Notes under the pieces: model-generated
Databases searched by the model: none
Seen by the model: only the letters and a program-made list of their open reading frames with translations
What the model was told of the DNA's origin: nothing
Made by a program: the position numbers and the translations under genes
Part shown: piece by piece, positions 25,525 to 33,701 of the stretch
Position numbering within the stretch: position 1 is the first letter of the stretch
Layout of the letters: each line of letters opens with the position of its first letter
Assembly (NCBI RefSeq): GCF_010211765.1
Contig: NZ_PDWO01000001.1
Coordinates: 62,001 to 126,000, forward strand
Reading direction: 5' to 3'
Length of the DNA: 64,000 bases
From: Pseudoxanthomonas kaohsiungensis
Lineage (GTDB): Bacteria; Pseudomonadota; Gammaproteobacteria; Xanthomonadales; Xanthomonadaceae

Positions 25525-27658
25525 GCTGACCGATGCCCTGGTGCCGGTGCTGGGCCGGGCGCTGCTGCACTTCCTCTGGCAAGGCACCCTGGTCGCGCTG
25601 CTGGCGGCGATCGCGCTGCAGTTGCTGCGCGATGCCCGGCCGCAGCTGCGTTACGCGGTCGCCTGCCTGGCGCTGCTGGCCTGCGTGCTGGCGCCGCTGG
25701 GCTACATCGCCTGGGCATGGCCGCGGGCTCACGTGGATGTTGCCGGGGCGATGCTGCCGGCCGCGGCCGCGGCCGCGCTGGCGCCCGCGTCAGGCAACGC
25801 GATCGCAGCCATCGCCGCGCCGCTGCGGCACGCTGGCGAGGCGGTGCGCGGGGTCGAGGCGTTCCTGCCGGCGGTCGTGCTGCTCTGGGCCGCCGGCGCC
25901 TGCACGCTGTCGCTGCGGCTTGCCGCGGGCGTGTGGTGGCTCGGACGCCTGCCGGTGCTGGCCTCGCCGCAACTCCAGCGCAGCTGGCAGCAGCGCCTGG
26001 ATGCGCTGGGCGAACGCTCCGGCCTGCGCCGCGTGGTGGCCCTGCGCCTGGTGGCGGCACTGGATTCGCCGGTGGTCGTGGGCTGGTGGCGGCCGGTGGT
26101 GCTGCTGCCGGCCTCGTTGCTGACACGCTTGCCGGCCGATTACCTCGAGGCCCTGCTGGCCCACGAACTGGCCCACGTGCGACGCCACGACTACCTGGTC
26201 AACCTGCTGCAGGGCGTGGCCGAGGCGCTGCTGTTCTACCACCCGGCCACCTGGTGGCTGTCGCGCCGGATCCGCGTCGAACGCGAACACGTGGCCGACC
26301 GGCTCGCCGCCGAGGCCACCGGTGACCCGCGACGGCTCGCGCTGGCGCTGGCGGCGCTGGCCGACCACCAGGCGAGCCTGCACGCCGCCCCCGAACCGGC
26401 ACTCGCCGCCCTGTCTCCCACTGGAGGACCGCTCATGAAACGCATCGAACAGCTCGTACGTCCCGGACACGCCACCGGCGGCGGGCGCATTGTATTTCCG
26501 CTGCTGGGCCTGGCCGCCGCGGGGCTGGCCTTCTACGCCCACGCGCACCGCGACCCTTCGGCGTCGCCGGCGGGAATGAACGTCTTCAATTCCACGCCTT
26601 CAGTGGCGATCGGCACCGCGGCGCCGGCGGCGGCGACGGTGCCGCGCGGCGGCGTCGTCGCCGCGGTGGCGCAGGCATCACCGACGCCGGCCGCGCGCGC
26701 TACCACCGCCGTCCGGGCGACCCCGGCCGCGGTGCCGACGGCAAGCGCGTCGGTCGCCACCGCGCCTGCGGCACCGCCGGCGCCACCATCGCCGGCGAAC
26801 GTCCCGGCACCGCCGGCGCCACCCGCACCGGCGACGCCGACGGCGGTGCCGGCGCCTCCCGCGCCACCGGCGCCGGCCCGTCCGGCGAACGTGCCGGCCC
26901 CACCGGCCCCGCCGGCGGTGCAGGTACGCATGCACGGGAACGGCGGCGAGTCGTACGCGCTGGTGGGCAACGGCAGCGACGGTTACCTGATGTCCGGCTC
27001 CAGCGATGACATGCCGCAGATCGAAGCGCTGCGGCGCTCGATGAAGGGCGACTTCCTCTGGTTCCTCCGCGACGGCAAGGCCTACGTGGTGACCGATCCG
27101 GCCACGCTGGCGCAGGTGCGCAAGTCGTGGGCCGGAGCCGATGCGCTGGGCGAGCGCATGCGCGTGCTCGGTGACCAGATGGACGGCCACGGCCGCAAGA
27201 TGGAGGCGATCGGCCGCGAGATGGAGAACCTGTCCGACGTCGCCGAACCGGCCGCGATCGAGGCGGCCTCGCGGCAGATGGAGGTGCTCGGGCGCCAGCA
27301 GGGCGAAATCGCCGAACGCCAGGCGCGCCTGTCCATCGCGATGATCGACGCCGACGAGCGCAAGCGCGCCGCGCTCGAGCAGCAGATGCGTTCGCTGGCC
27401 GAGCAGCAGGAAGCCGTGTCGCGCCGGATGCAGGAGCAGTCGCTGCGGATCGAGGCGGAGGCCGAACGCCACCAGCGGCAGCTGCAGCCGATGGAGGGCC
27501 TGTCGCGGCGCATGGAGGAAGCCTCGCGGCCGATGGAGGCCCTGGGCAAGCAGATGGAAGTGGTCAGCCAGCGTGCCGAGCGCGAGACCCGCCAGCAGAT
27601 CGACCACGCGCTGGAAACGGGCCTGGCGCGCCCGCTGTCGCCGACGCAGCGGCAGTGA
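25517..27658 (+). CDS. M56-family membrane metallopeptidase sensor with Pro/Ala linker and Met-rich coiled-coil tail
   Basis: A 713-residue BlaR1/MecR1-like protein. Residues 10-120 hold three membrane helices; the M56 zinc site HELAH is at residues 216-220, with an EREHVADRLA helix downstream; a fourth helix follows (about 325-345). After it comes an Ala/Pro-rich linker (about 380-470) with many PPAPPAP-type steps, a small folded domain (VRMHGNGGESYALVGNG...) and about 170 residues of coiled coil with repeating ME-x-x-G motifs. No penicillin-binding domain is present, so the ligand differs from BlaR1. It overlaps the repressor gene, implying a signalling pair. Confidence 0.88.
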   Translation: MHELTDALVPVLGRALLHFLWQGTLVALLAAIALQLLRDARPQLRYAVACLALLACVLAPLGYIAWAWPRAHVDVAGAMLPAAAAAALAPASGNAIAAIAAPLRHAGEAVRGVEAFLPAVVLLWAAGACTLSLRLAAGVWWLGRLPVLASPQLQRSWQQRLDALGERSGLRRVVALRLVAALDSPVVVGWWRPVVLLPASLLTRLPADYLEALLAHELAHVRRHDYLVNLLQGVAEALLFYHPATWWLSRRIRVEREHVADRLAAEATGDPRRLALALAALADHQASLHAAPEPALAALSPTGGPLMKRIEQLVRPGHATGGGRIVFPLLGLAAAGLAFYAHAHRDPSASPAGMNVFNSTPSVAIGTAAPAAATVPRGGVVAAVAQASPTPAARATTAVRATPAAVPTASASVATAPAAPPAPPSPANVPAPPAPPAPATPTAVPAPPAPPAPARPANVPAPPAPPAVQVRMHGNGGESYALVGNGSDGYLMSGSSDDMPQIEALRRSMKGDFLWFLRDGKAYVVTDPATLAQVRKSWAGADALGERMRVLGDQMDGHGRKMEAIGREMENLSDVAEPAAIEAASRQMEVLGRQQGEIAERQARLSIAMIDADERKRAALEQQMRSLAEQQEAVSRRMQEQSLRIEAEAERHQRQLQPMEGLSRRMEEASRPMEALGKQMEVVSQRAERETRQQIDHALETGLARPLSPTQRQ

Positions 27659-27667
27659 GGGTGGGCC

Positions 27668-27700
27668 GGAAGGCGGGCCCCGGCGCGGGGCCCGGCTTCC
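27668..27700. terminator. Strong hairpin between the convergent M56 and cheA genes
   Basis: A 15-bp stem (27668-27682 with 27686-27700, one mismatch, loop GCG) fills the gap between the two stop codons. It can form on either strand and could act as a bidirectional barrier; no T-run is present. Confidence 0.5.
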
Positions 27701-29560
27701 TCAGCCGGAGGCCCGCAGTCCGTCGACGTCGAGGATCAGGGCCAGGCGGCCATCGCCGATGAGGGTGGCGCCGGCATAGCCGGGCAGGCCGCGCAGGGCG
27801 CGCGGCAGCGGCTTGATCACCACCTCCTCGCGGCCGCGGACCTGGTCGACGATCAGGCCGAAGCGCGAATCGCCCATCTGCAGCACGACCACGGTCAGCA
27901 GCGCGGTGTCCTGCGGCTCGATGCCGAGCCAGCGGCGCAGGTCGAGCAGGGCCAGGGTGTGGCTCTGGCGGTCCAGCACCGGGCGCCCGTCGAACCAGCC
28001 CAGCGACTTGGGCGCGGCGTGCAGCACCTCCTGCACCCGCGCCAGCGGCAGCGCATAGACGTCGTCGCCGGCCTGGACCAGCAGGGTCGGCAGGATCGCC
28101 AGGGTCAGCGGCACGCGGATCATGAAGCGGGTGCCGCGCCCGAGCTCGGACTGGATCTGGATCTGGCCGCCGAGTTCGCGGATGCGCGACTGGACCACGT
28201 CCATGCCCACGCCGCGGCCGGAGATGTCAGTGACTTCGGCCTTGGTCGAGAAGCCGGGCAGGAACACCAGGTGCAGGCACTCGTCCGGACCCAGCCGCGC
28301 GGCGGCTTCCGGATCGAGCAGCCCCTTCTCGCGGGCCTTGGCGCGCAGCCGCTCGGGGTCGATCCCGGCGCCGTCGTCCTGCACCTCGATGCTGACGTAG
28401 TCGCCTTCCTGTTGCGCTGACAGGCGCAGCCGGCCGACCCGCGGCTTGCCGGCCGCCTCGCGCAATTCCGGCGATTCGACCCCGTGGTCGATGCCGTTGC
28501 GGACCAGGTGCACCAGCGGATCGGCCAGCGCCTCGACCAGGTTGCGGTCCAGCTCGGTCTCCGCGCCCACCATCTCCAGCTCGACTTCCTTGCGCAGCGA
28601 GCGGGCGACGTCGCGGGCCACCTTGGGGAAGCGCGAGAACACCTTGCCGACCGGCTGCATGCGCGTGCGCATCACCGCCGACTGCAGGCGCGCGGTGGCC
28701 ACGTCCAGGGTGCCCACCGCACGGTCGAGTTCCTCGTCCTTCAGGCGCACGCGCAGGGTCTTGAGCCGGTTGCGCGCCAGCACAAGCTCGCCGATCAGGT
28801 TGACGATCGCGTCCAGCCGGCGCGTGTCCACGCGCACGGTCTGCTCGGCCTCGACCGGTGCCGTCGCGCGTGGCGGCGCGGGCGTGGCCGGTCGCGGCGG
28901 CGAGGCGGGCACCGCCGGCGCGACGCGCGTGGCCGGTGCCGGCGCCGCCGGGCAGGCGCCCGGTGCGGCACCGCCGTGCAGCTGGTCGAGCAGGGCCTCG
29001 AACTCGTCGTCGTCGATCATGTCCGGCGCAGGCCGGGCGGCCGCCGGCTTGGCCGGGGGCGGGGCGCTGCCGGGTGCGGCGGCGCCATGCAACTGGTCGA
29101 GCAGGGCTTCGAACTCGTCGTCGCCGATCATCTCCGGCGACGCCGGGGCGGACGAGGCAGGGGCCGGTGCCGCGGCGACGACCGGGTCCAGGCTGAACTG
29201 CGCGATCAGCTCGGCCGGCGCGTGCGCCGGTTCGGTTCCGGCGCCCACCGCATCGAGCATGGCCTGCAGCCAGTCCAGCGATCGCTGCGCGGCGTCGAAG
29301 TGCTGCGCCTCGAGCGCGGCCTGGCCAGCGCGCACGCTGCCGAGCGTCTCCTCGGCGGCGTGGCACAGCTCCACCATCGGGGTGATGCCGAGGAAGCCGG
29401 CGCCGCCCTTCAGGGTGTGGAAGCCGCGGAACACCGCGTTGAGCTGGTCGCGGTCGTCCGGTGCATGTTCCAGCGCGACCAGCTGCTCGCCGAGGCGGTC
29501 CAGGATTTCCTGGGCCTCGACGATGAAATCAGCCGCGATCTCCGCGGTCACTCCGCTCAT
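27701..29560 (-). CDS. cheA: Chemotaxis histidine kinase CheA
   Basis: A 619-residue CheA. Residues 1-110 are the P1 HPt domain with phospho-acceptor His48 (FHTLKGGAGF). The usual P2 domain is absent; instead an Ala/Pro linker carries two copies of an acidic helix motif DDEFEALLDQLHG (residues 147-159 and 184-196). Then come the P3 dimerisation helices (RRLDAIVNLIGELV), the P4 kinase core (HLVRNGIDHGVE N-box, DDGAGID, GRGVGMD) and a CheW-like P5. It would phosphorylate CheY encoded just upstream. Last gene of the flhB-to-cheA run, 13 nt after cheZ. No cheW, cheB or receptor gene lies in the window. Confidence 0.95.
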   Translation of the reverse strand: MSGVTAEIAADFIVEAQEILDRLGEQLVALEHAPDDRDQLNAVFRGFHTLKGGAGFLGITPMVELCHAAEETLGSVRAGQAALEAQHFDAAQRSLDWLQAMLDAVGAGTEPAHAPAELIAQFSLDPVVAAAPAPASSAPASPEMIGDDEFEALLDQLHGAAAPGSAPPPAKPAAARPAPDMIDDDEFEALLDQLHGGAAPGACPAAPAPATRVAPAVPASPPRPATPAPPRATAPVEAEQTVRVDTRRLDAIVNLIGELVLARNRLKTLRVRLKDEELDRAVGTLDVATARLQSAVMRTRMQPVGKVFSRFPKVARDVARSLRKEVELEMVGAETELDRNLVEALADPLVHLVRNGIDHGVESPELREAAGKPRVGRLRLSAQQEGDYVSIEVQDDGAGIDPERLRAKAREKGLLDPEAAARLGPDECLHLVFLPGFSTKAEVTDISGRGVGMDVVQSRIRELGGQIQIQSELGRGTRFMIRVPLTLAILPTLLVQAGDDVYALPLARVQEVLHAAPKSLGWFDGRPVLDRQSHTLALLDLRRWLGIEPQDTALLTVVVLQMGDSRFGLIVDQVRGREEVVIKPLPRALRGLPGYAGATLIGDGRLALILDVDGLRASG

Positions 29561-29573
29561 GGCATGGGTCTCG

Positions 29574-30197
29574 TTACAGGCCCAGGTCGGCCAGCAGCGC
29601 GTCGGCGTCGACCTGGGTCACCGCGTGGCGGTCCAGGCCGTGCACGGCGGGGCCGGCCAGCGCCGGGCCGGGGGTTTCCTCGCGGGGCGGCAGCCCGAGC
29701 GCGCCGAAGCCCTCGTGGACCTTGCGCACGATGCCGGCCACCCGACGGATGATCTGGCCGGTGAGGTCCTGGTAGCTCTGGGTCAGGCCGATCTCGGTGA
29801 GGTTGTGGCGGATCCTGTCCAGCACTTCGTCCTGGCGCGCGGAGACGCCTTCGATGCGCACGCTCTCGAGCAGGTCGCGGCACTGGTCGGCCAGGTCCAG
29901 GGTGCGGTGGGTGGCCTGTTCGGTCACCGCCACCACGTGGTCCAGGCGCGCGCAGGCATCGTCGAGCTCGACCGGGCGTCCGTCCTCGTCGGGCGTGCGC
30001 GGCAGTTCGCCCAGGGCCTGGCTCAGTTCGCGGGCGAGCCGGCCCAGGCCCTGCACCAGCGGCCGGGTGCGGGCCGACGCCAGCGCGTCGATCACCGCGC
30101 GCATGGAGGTCTCGTCGCCGCGCTCGAGCGCGTCCAGGGCCTCGTGCAGGCGCTGGATCAGCGCGGCGCGTTCGGGGGACACGGCCACCGCGCTCAT
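29574..30197 (-). CDS. cheZ: CheY phosphatase CheZ
   Basis: A 207-residue helical protein. The central [14 protein letters not shown] (about residues 138-151) contains the glutamine that attacks CheY-P, and the C-terminal end [15 protein letters not shown] is the CheY-binding tail after a flexible Pro/Gly linker. It dephosphorylates CheY and so resets motor bias. The ATG overlaps the cheY stop codon (ATGA), indicating translational coupling of response regulator and phosphatase. Confidence 0.94.
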   Translation of the reverse strand: MSAVAVSPERAALIQRLHEALDALERGDETSMRAVIDALASARTRPLVQGLGRLARELSQALGELPRTPDEDGRPVELDDACARLDHVVAVTEQATHRTLDLADQCRDLLESVRIEGVSARQDEVLDRIRHNLTEIGLTQSYQDLTGQIIRRVAGIVRKVHEGFGALGLPPREETPGPALAGPAVHGLDRHAVTQVDADALLADLGL

Positions 30198-30586
30198 GCG
30201 GTGGCCGCCAGGCGTTCGGAGATCTTGCCCAGCTTCTCTTCCAGGGTCTGCGCGGTGAACGGCTTGATGATGTAGCCGTTCACGCCGTTCTGCGCGGCCT
30301 CGATGATCTGTTCGCGCTTGGCCTCGGCGGTGACCATCAGCACCGGCAGGGTCTTGAGCTTCTCGTCTGCGCGGATCGAGCGCAGCAGGTCGATGCCGGT
30401 CATGCCGGGCATGTTCCAGTCGGTGACCACGAAATCGAACGGAGCCGAGCGCAACGCGGCCAGGGCCGTGTGGCCGTCGTCGGCCTCGGCGGTGTTGGTG
30501 TAGCCCAGATCGTTGAGCAGGTTCTTGACGATGCGACGCATCGTCGAGAAGTCGTCCACGATCAGGATGCGCATGTTCTTGTTCAC
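30194..30586 (-). CDS. cheY: Chemotaxis response regulator CheY
   Basis: A 130-residue stand-alone receiver: [18 protein letters not shown] (acidic pair), [10 protein letters not shown] (phosphorylated Asp), the Thr in VMVTAEAK-type strand 4 and YIIKPF (Lys). It carries CheA-derived phosphate to FliM at the motor. GTG 30584-30586 is chosen, giving MNKNMRIL, because GGAG lies 6 nt upstream; ATG 30574 is the alternative. Sits between fliA and cheZ. Confidence 0.95.
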   Translation of the reverse strand: MNKNMRILIVDDFSTMRRIVKNLLNDLGYTNTAEADDGHTALAALRSAPFDFVVTDWNMPGMTGIDLLRSIRADEKLKTLPVLMVTAEAKREQIIEAAQNGVNGYIIKPFTAQTLEEKLGKISERLAATA

Positions 30587-30636
30587 TTCTTGCTCCGTTT
30601 CAGGGTGGTGCGGTGTAGCGGGTGGGAGGCGCCGGC

Positions 30637-31380
30637 CTATTCGTCGTCCAGCCCGGCGTCGCGCGATTCGTACTGGCCCAGGCGGCCGCGCAGGCGCAGC
30701 ACGGCCTGGCCGTGGATCTGGCACACGCGCGACTCGCTGACCCCGAGCACCGCGCCGATCTCCTTGAGGTTCAGCTCCTGCTCGTAGTACAGCGAAAGCA
30801 CCAGCTGTTCGCGCTCGGGCAGCAGGCCGATGGCCGCGGCCAGCTCGCGGCCGAAGTCGCTGCGTTCCAGGACCTGCTGCGGGGTCATGCCGCCGCTGTG
30901 GATGGTCACCTCGCCGTGGTCCTCCACGTGCGAGTCCAGGCTCAGCACCTGGCCGCGCGAGGCGTCCTCGAGCAGGCGCAGGTATTCGGGCAGCGGCATC
31001 TCCAGGTGCGCGGCCACTTCCTGCGGGCTGGCGGCGCGGCCGGTGGCCTGCTCGATCTGGCGCACCGCCGCCGCGGCGTCGCGGGCGCGGCGGTGCACCG
31101 AGCGCGGCACCCAGTCGCCGCGGCGGATCTCGTCGATCATCGAGCCGCGGATGCGGATCGAGGCGTAGGTCTCGAACGAGGCGCCCTGGTCGGGGTCGTA
31201 GCTGCGCGAGGCCTCGATCAGGCCGATCATGCCGGCCTGGATCAGGTCGTCGACCTCCACGCTGGCCGGCAGGCGCGCCGCCAGGTGGTGGGCGATGCGG
31301 CGCACCAGGTCGGCATGGCGGGCGACGGCGTCGTCGGCCACGCTGCGCTGGACCGCGCGGTATTCGGCCAGGGCGTTCAT
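30637..31380 (-). CDS. fliA: Flagellar sigma factor FliA (sigma-28)
   Basis: A 247-residue sigma factor: region 2 ([36 protein letters not shown]), region 3 ([21 protein letters not shown]) and region 4 HTH ([28 protein letters not shown]). It directs RNA polymerase to late flagellar genes; matching motifs are seen before fliC, fliD and the EAL gene. The ATG overlaps the flhG stop (ATGA). FlgM, its anti-sigma factor, is not in the window. Confidence 0.95.
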   Translation of the reverse strand: MNALAEYRAVQRSVADDAVARHADLVRRIAHHLAARLPASVEVDDLIQAGMIGLIEASRSYDPDQGASFETYASIRIRGSMIDEIRRGDWVPRSVHRRARDAAAAVRQIEQATGRAASPQEVAAHLEMPLPEYLRLLEDASRGQVLSLDSHVEDHGEVTIHSGGMTPQQVLERSDFGRELAAAIGLLPEREQLVLSLYYEQELNLKEIGAVLGVSESRVCQIHGQAVLRLRGRLGQYESRDAGLDDE

Positions 31381-32258
31381 GCCGCCGCTCCCTGCCGCAC
31401 GCCCTGCGCGAGCAGGCGGTCGACGAAGAATTCGATGTTGCCGCGCGGGCTGGCCGGGGCTTCCCAGCGCGCCGCGCGGCGGGCGATCTCGGCGATGGCG
31501 CGGGCCGAGGGGCTGGCCGGGTAGGCGGTGGCGACCGCCTGCTGGCGCTGCACCGCCATGCGCAGCCAGTCGCACTGCGGCACCGCGCCGAGGAAGTTGA
31601 GCGAGACATCGCCGAGGAAGCGCTCGCACACGCGCGATAGCTTGTCGTAGAGGCCGCGGCCCTCGGCCGGGCTGCGCACCATGTTCGCCACCACCTGCAC
31701 CCGGTCCACGCCGCGCTCGCGCGAGAGGACCTTGATCAGGGCGTAGGCGTCGGTGATCGAGGCCGGCTCGTCGCAGACCACCACCACCGCGTCCTGCGCG
31801 GCCTGGCAGAAGGTCAGCACGCTGTCGGTGATGCCGGCGGCGGTGTCGACGATGAGGATGTCCAGGTCGCGCTGCAGCTCGTTGAAGACGTTGACCAGGC
31901 CCACGTGCTGGGCCGGCTGCAGTTCGGCCATGTGCCGGCGGCCGGAGGCGGCGGGCACCACCAGCATGCCGTTGGGGCCTTCGAGGATGACCTCGTCCAG
32001 CTCGCAGCGCCCGGAGACCAGGTCGGCCAGGGTGTTCTGCGGCGACAGGCCCAGCAGCACGTCGACGTTGGCCAGGCCGAGGTCGGCGTCGAGCAGGAGC
32101 GTGCGCTTGCCCAGGCCGGCCAGCGAGGCGGCAAGGTTGACCGACAGGTTGGTCTTGCCCACGCCACCCTTGCCGCCGGTGACGGCGATGCTGCGGACGG
32201 GGGCCAGGCTCGGGTTGGCGGTGTTCAGGCTCAAGGGCGGGTACTCACGCGGCGGCAT
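31377..32258 (-). CDS. flhG: MinD-like ATPase FlhG/FleN
   Basis: A 293-residue ParA/MinD-family ATPase with the deviant Walker [10 protein letters not shown] (residues 28-36), [12 protein letters not shown] switch and [11 protein letters not shown]. It sets flagellar number, opposing FlhF and restraining FleQ in polar flagellates. The N-terminus lacks the DQAxxLR motif by which some FlhG proteins stimulate FlhF, as in Pseudomonas-type FleN. It starts 14 nt inside the end of flhF and overlaps fliA at its own end. Confidence 0.93.
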   Translation of the reverse strand: MPPREYPPLSLNTANPSLAPVRSIAVTGGKGGVGKTNLSVNLAASLAGLGKRTLLLDADLGLANVDVLLGLSPQNTLADLVSGRCELDEVILEGPNGMLVVPAASGRRHMAELQPAQHVGLVNVFNELQRDLDILIVDTAAGITDSVLTFCQAAQDAVVVVCDEPASITDAYALIKVLSRERGVDRVQVVANMVRSPAEGRGLYDKLSRVCERFLGDVSLNFLGAVPQCDWLRMAVQRQQAVATAYPASPSARAIAEIARRAARWEAPASPRGNIEFFVDRLLAQGVRQGAAA

Positions 32259-33654
32259 GGTCGTGCTCCGGGATGTTCGGCTTATCGGCCGCGCGGCGCA
32301 GATCTTCAAGGCGAAGGACCAGGCTGGCGGCATTGGCGCGGTGGAGGTCGTCGGGAACGCGCTGGCCGTCGGTCACCCAGGTCAGCGGCAGCTGGTGGTC
32401 GACCACCACCGACAGGGCGCTGCCCAGGCGGCCGGTCTCGTCCAGCTTGGTCAGGACCACGCCCTGCGGCTTGGCCGGGCCGAAGCGGCGCACGACCTCG
32501 TCCAGGTCGGCGTAGTGCGAGTTGGCCGGCAGCACCAGCAGGGTGCGGACCTCGCGCGCGGCGCGCAGCCAGTGGAGCTGGTTGGCCAGGGCGCGGTCGC
32601 GCTGGCCCAGGCCGGCGGTATCCACCAGCACCAGCCGGTAGTCCTGCAGGCGCTGCAGCAGGCCGATCAGGGCCGCGTCGCTGTCGGCTTCGTGCACCGC
32701 CACGCCCAGCTGGCGCCCGTAGCTGTACAGCTGTTCGCGGCCGCCGATGCGGGCGGTATCGGTGGTCACCAGGGCCACGTTGCGCGCGCCGTGCTCGGCG
32801 GCGTAGCGGGCGGCCAGCTTGGCGATGGTGGTGGTCTTGCCGGCGCCGGTCGGACCGACCAGGGCGATCACGCCGCCCTGCTCCAGCGGGTCGGCCGGGC
32901 ACACCGGCAGCCGCCGCGAGATCAGGCCCAGCATCAGGCCGCGGCCGCGATGGGGCGGCGTGTCGGCCGGCAGCTGCAGCACGGTGTCGCGGGTGATGCC
33001 GGCGTCGAAGCCGTAGTCTTCCATCAGCTCCATCGCCTGCAGGCGCACCGGCGAACCGCGCAGGCGCTCGTCGGTGAGGCGGTGCATTTCGCGTTCGATC
33101 ATCTGCCGCATCTGCGCCAGTTCCTCGCGCATGGCCACGAGCTGTTCGTCGTTGGCCGGCGCCGGGGACGCGGGCACCGCGGACAGGTGGGCCGGTTCGG
33201 ATCTGGCCGGTGACGCGGCCGGTGCGGGTTCACCGGCGTCGGCGGCACGTGCCGCCGCCACCGCCATCGTCGGCTGTGCCGGTTCCGGCGCCGACGCCTG
33301 CGCGGCGACCGGCGCCGCGGCCGGCGTGGCCAGCGCGGCCGCCATGGCCGCGGCGAAATCCGGGGTCATGCGCGGCGCAGGGGCCGGCTGCGGCACCGCC
33401 GGTGCCGGCGGCAGGTTGTCGAGGAAGGGATTCGGCCGCGCGGCGGCGCGGGCGGCGGCCTCGGCCTCGGCGCTGCGCTGCGCATCGACCAGTGCCTTCT
33501 GCACCGCGTTCTCGTCGTAGTTGCTGGCCGCCACGATCTCCACGCCCTCTTCGGTGCGGCGGTTGGAGAGGATCACCGCGTCCGGGCCGTGCTCGGCGCG
33601 GACCATGCGCAGCGCGGTGCGCATGTCGGCGGCGACGAATCGTTTGATCTTCAT
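32245..33654 (-). CDS. flhF: SRP-type GTPase FlhF
   Basis: A 469-residue protein: N-terminal B domain (KIKRFVAADMRTALRMVRAEHGPDAVILSNR), a long Ala/Pro-rich linker (about 80-165), then the NG domains with P-loop GPTGAGKTTT (about residue 265), TTDTARIGGREQL, DTAGLGQRD and TKLDETGRLG. FlhF marks the pole for flagellum assembly and recruits FliF. The ATG at 33652-33654 follows flhA after 47 nt; its end overlaps flhG. Confidence 0.95.
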   Translation of the reverse strand: MKIKRFVAADMRTALRMVRAEHGPDAVILSNRRTEEGVEIVAASNYDENAVQKALVDAQRSAEAEAAARAAARPNPFLDNLPPAPAVPQPAPAPRMTPDFAAAMAAALATPAAAPVAAQASAPEPAQPTMAVAAARAADAGEPAPAASPARSEPAHLSAVPASPAPANDEQLVAMREELAQMRQMIEREMHRLTDERLRGSPVRLQAMELMEDYGFDAGITRDTVLQLPADTPPHRGRGLMLGLISRRLPVCPADPLEQGGVIALVGPTGAGKTTTIAKLAARYAAEHGARNVALVTTDTARIGGREQLYSYGRQLGVAVHEADSDAALIGLLQRLQDYRLVLVDTAGLGQRDRALANQLHWLRAAREVRTLLVLPANSHYADLDEVVRRFGPAKPQGVVLTKLDETGRLGSALSVVVDHQLPLTWVTDGQRVPDDLHRANAASLVLRLEDLRRAADKPNIPEHDHAAA

Positions 33655-33701
33655 GACTGCTCCTTACCCGCTCGTTCGTTACCGCGTTCTTGTTCCGTCG
33701 G

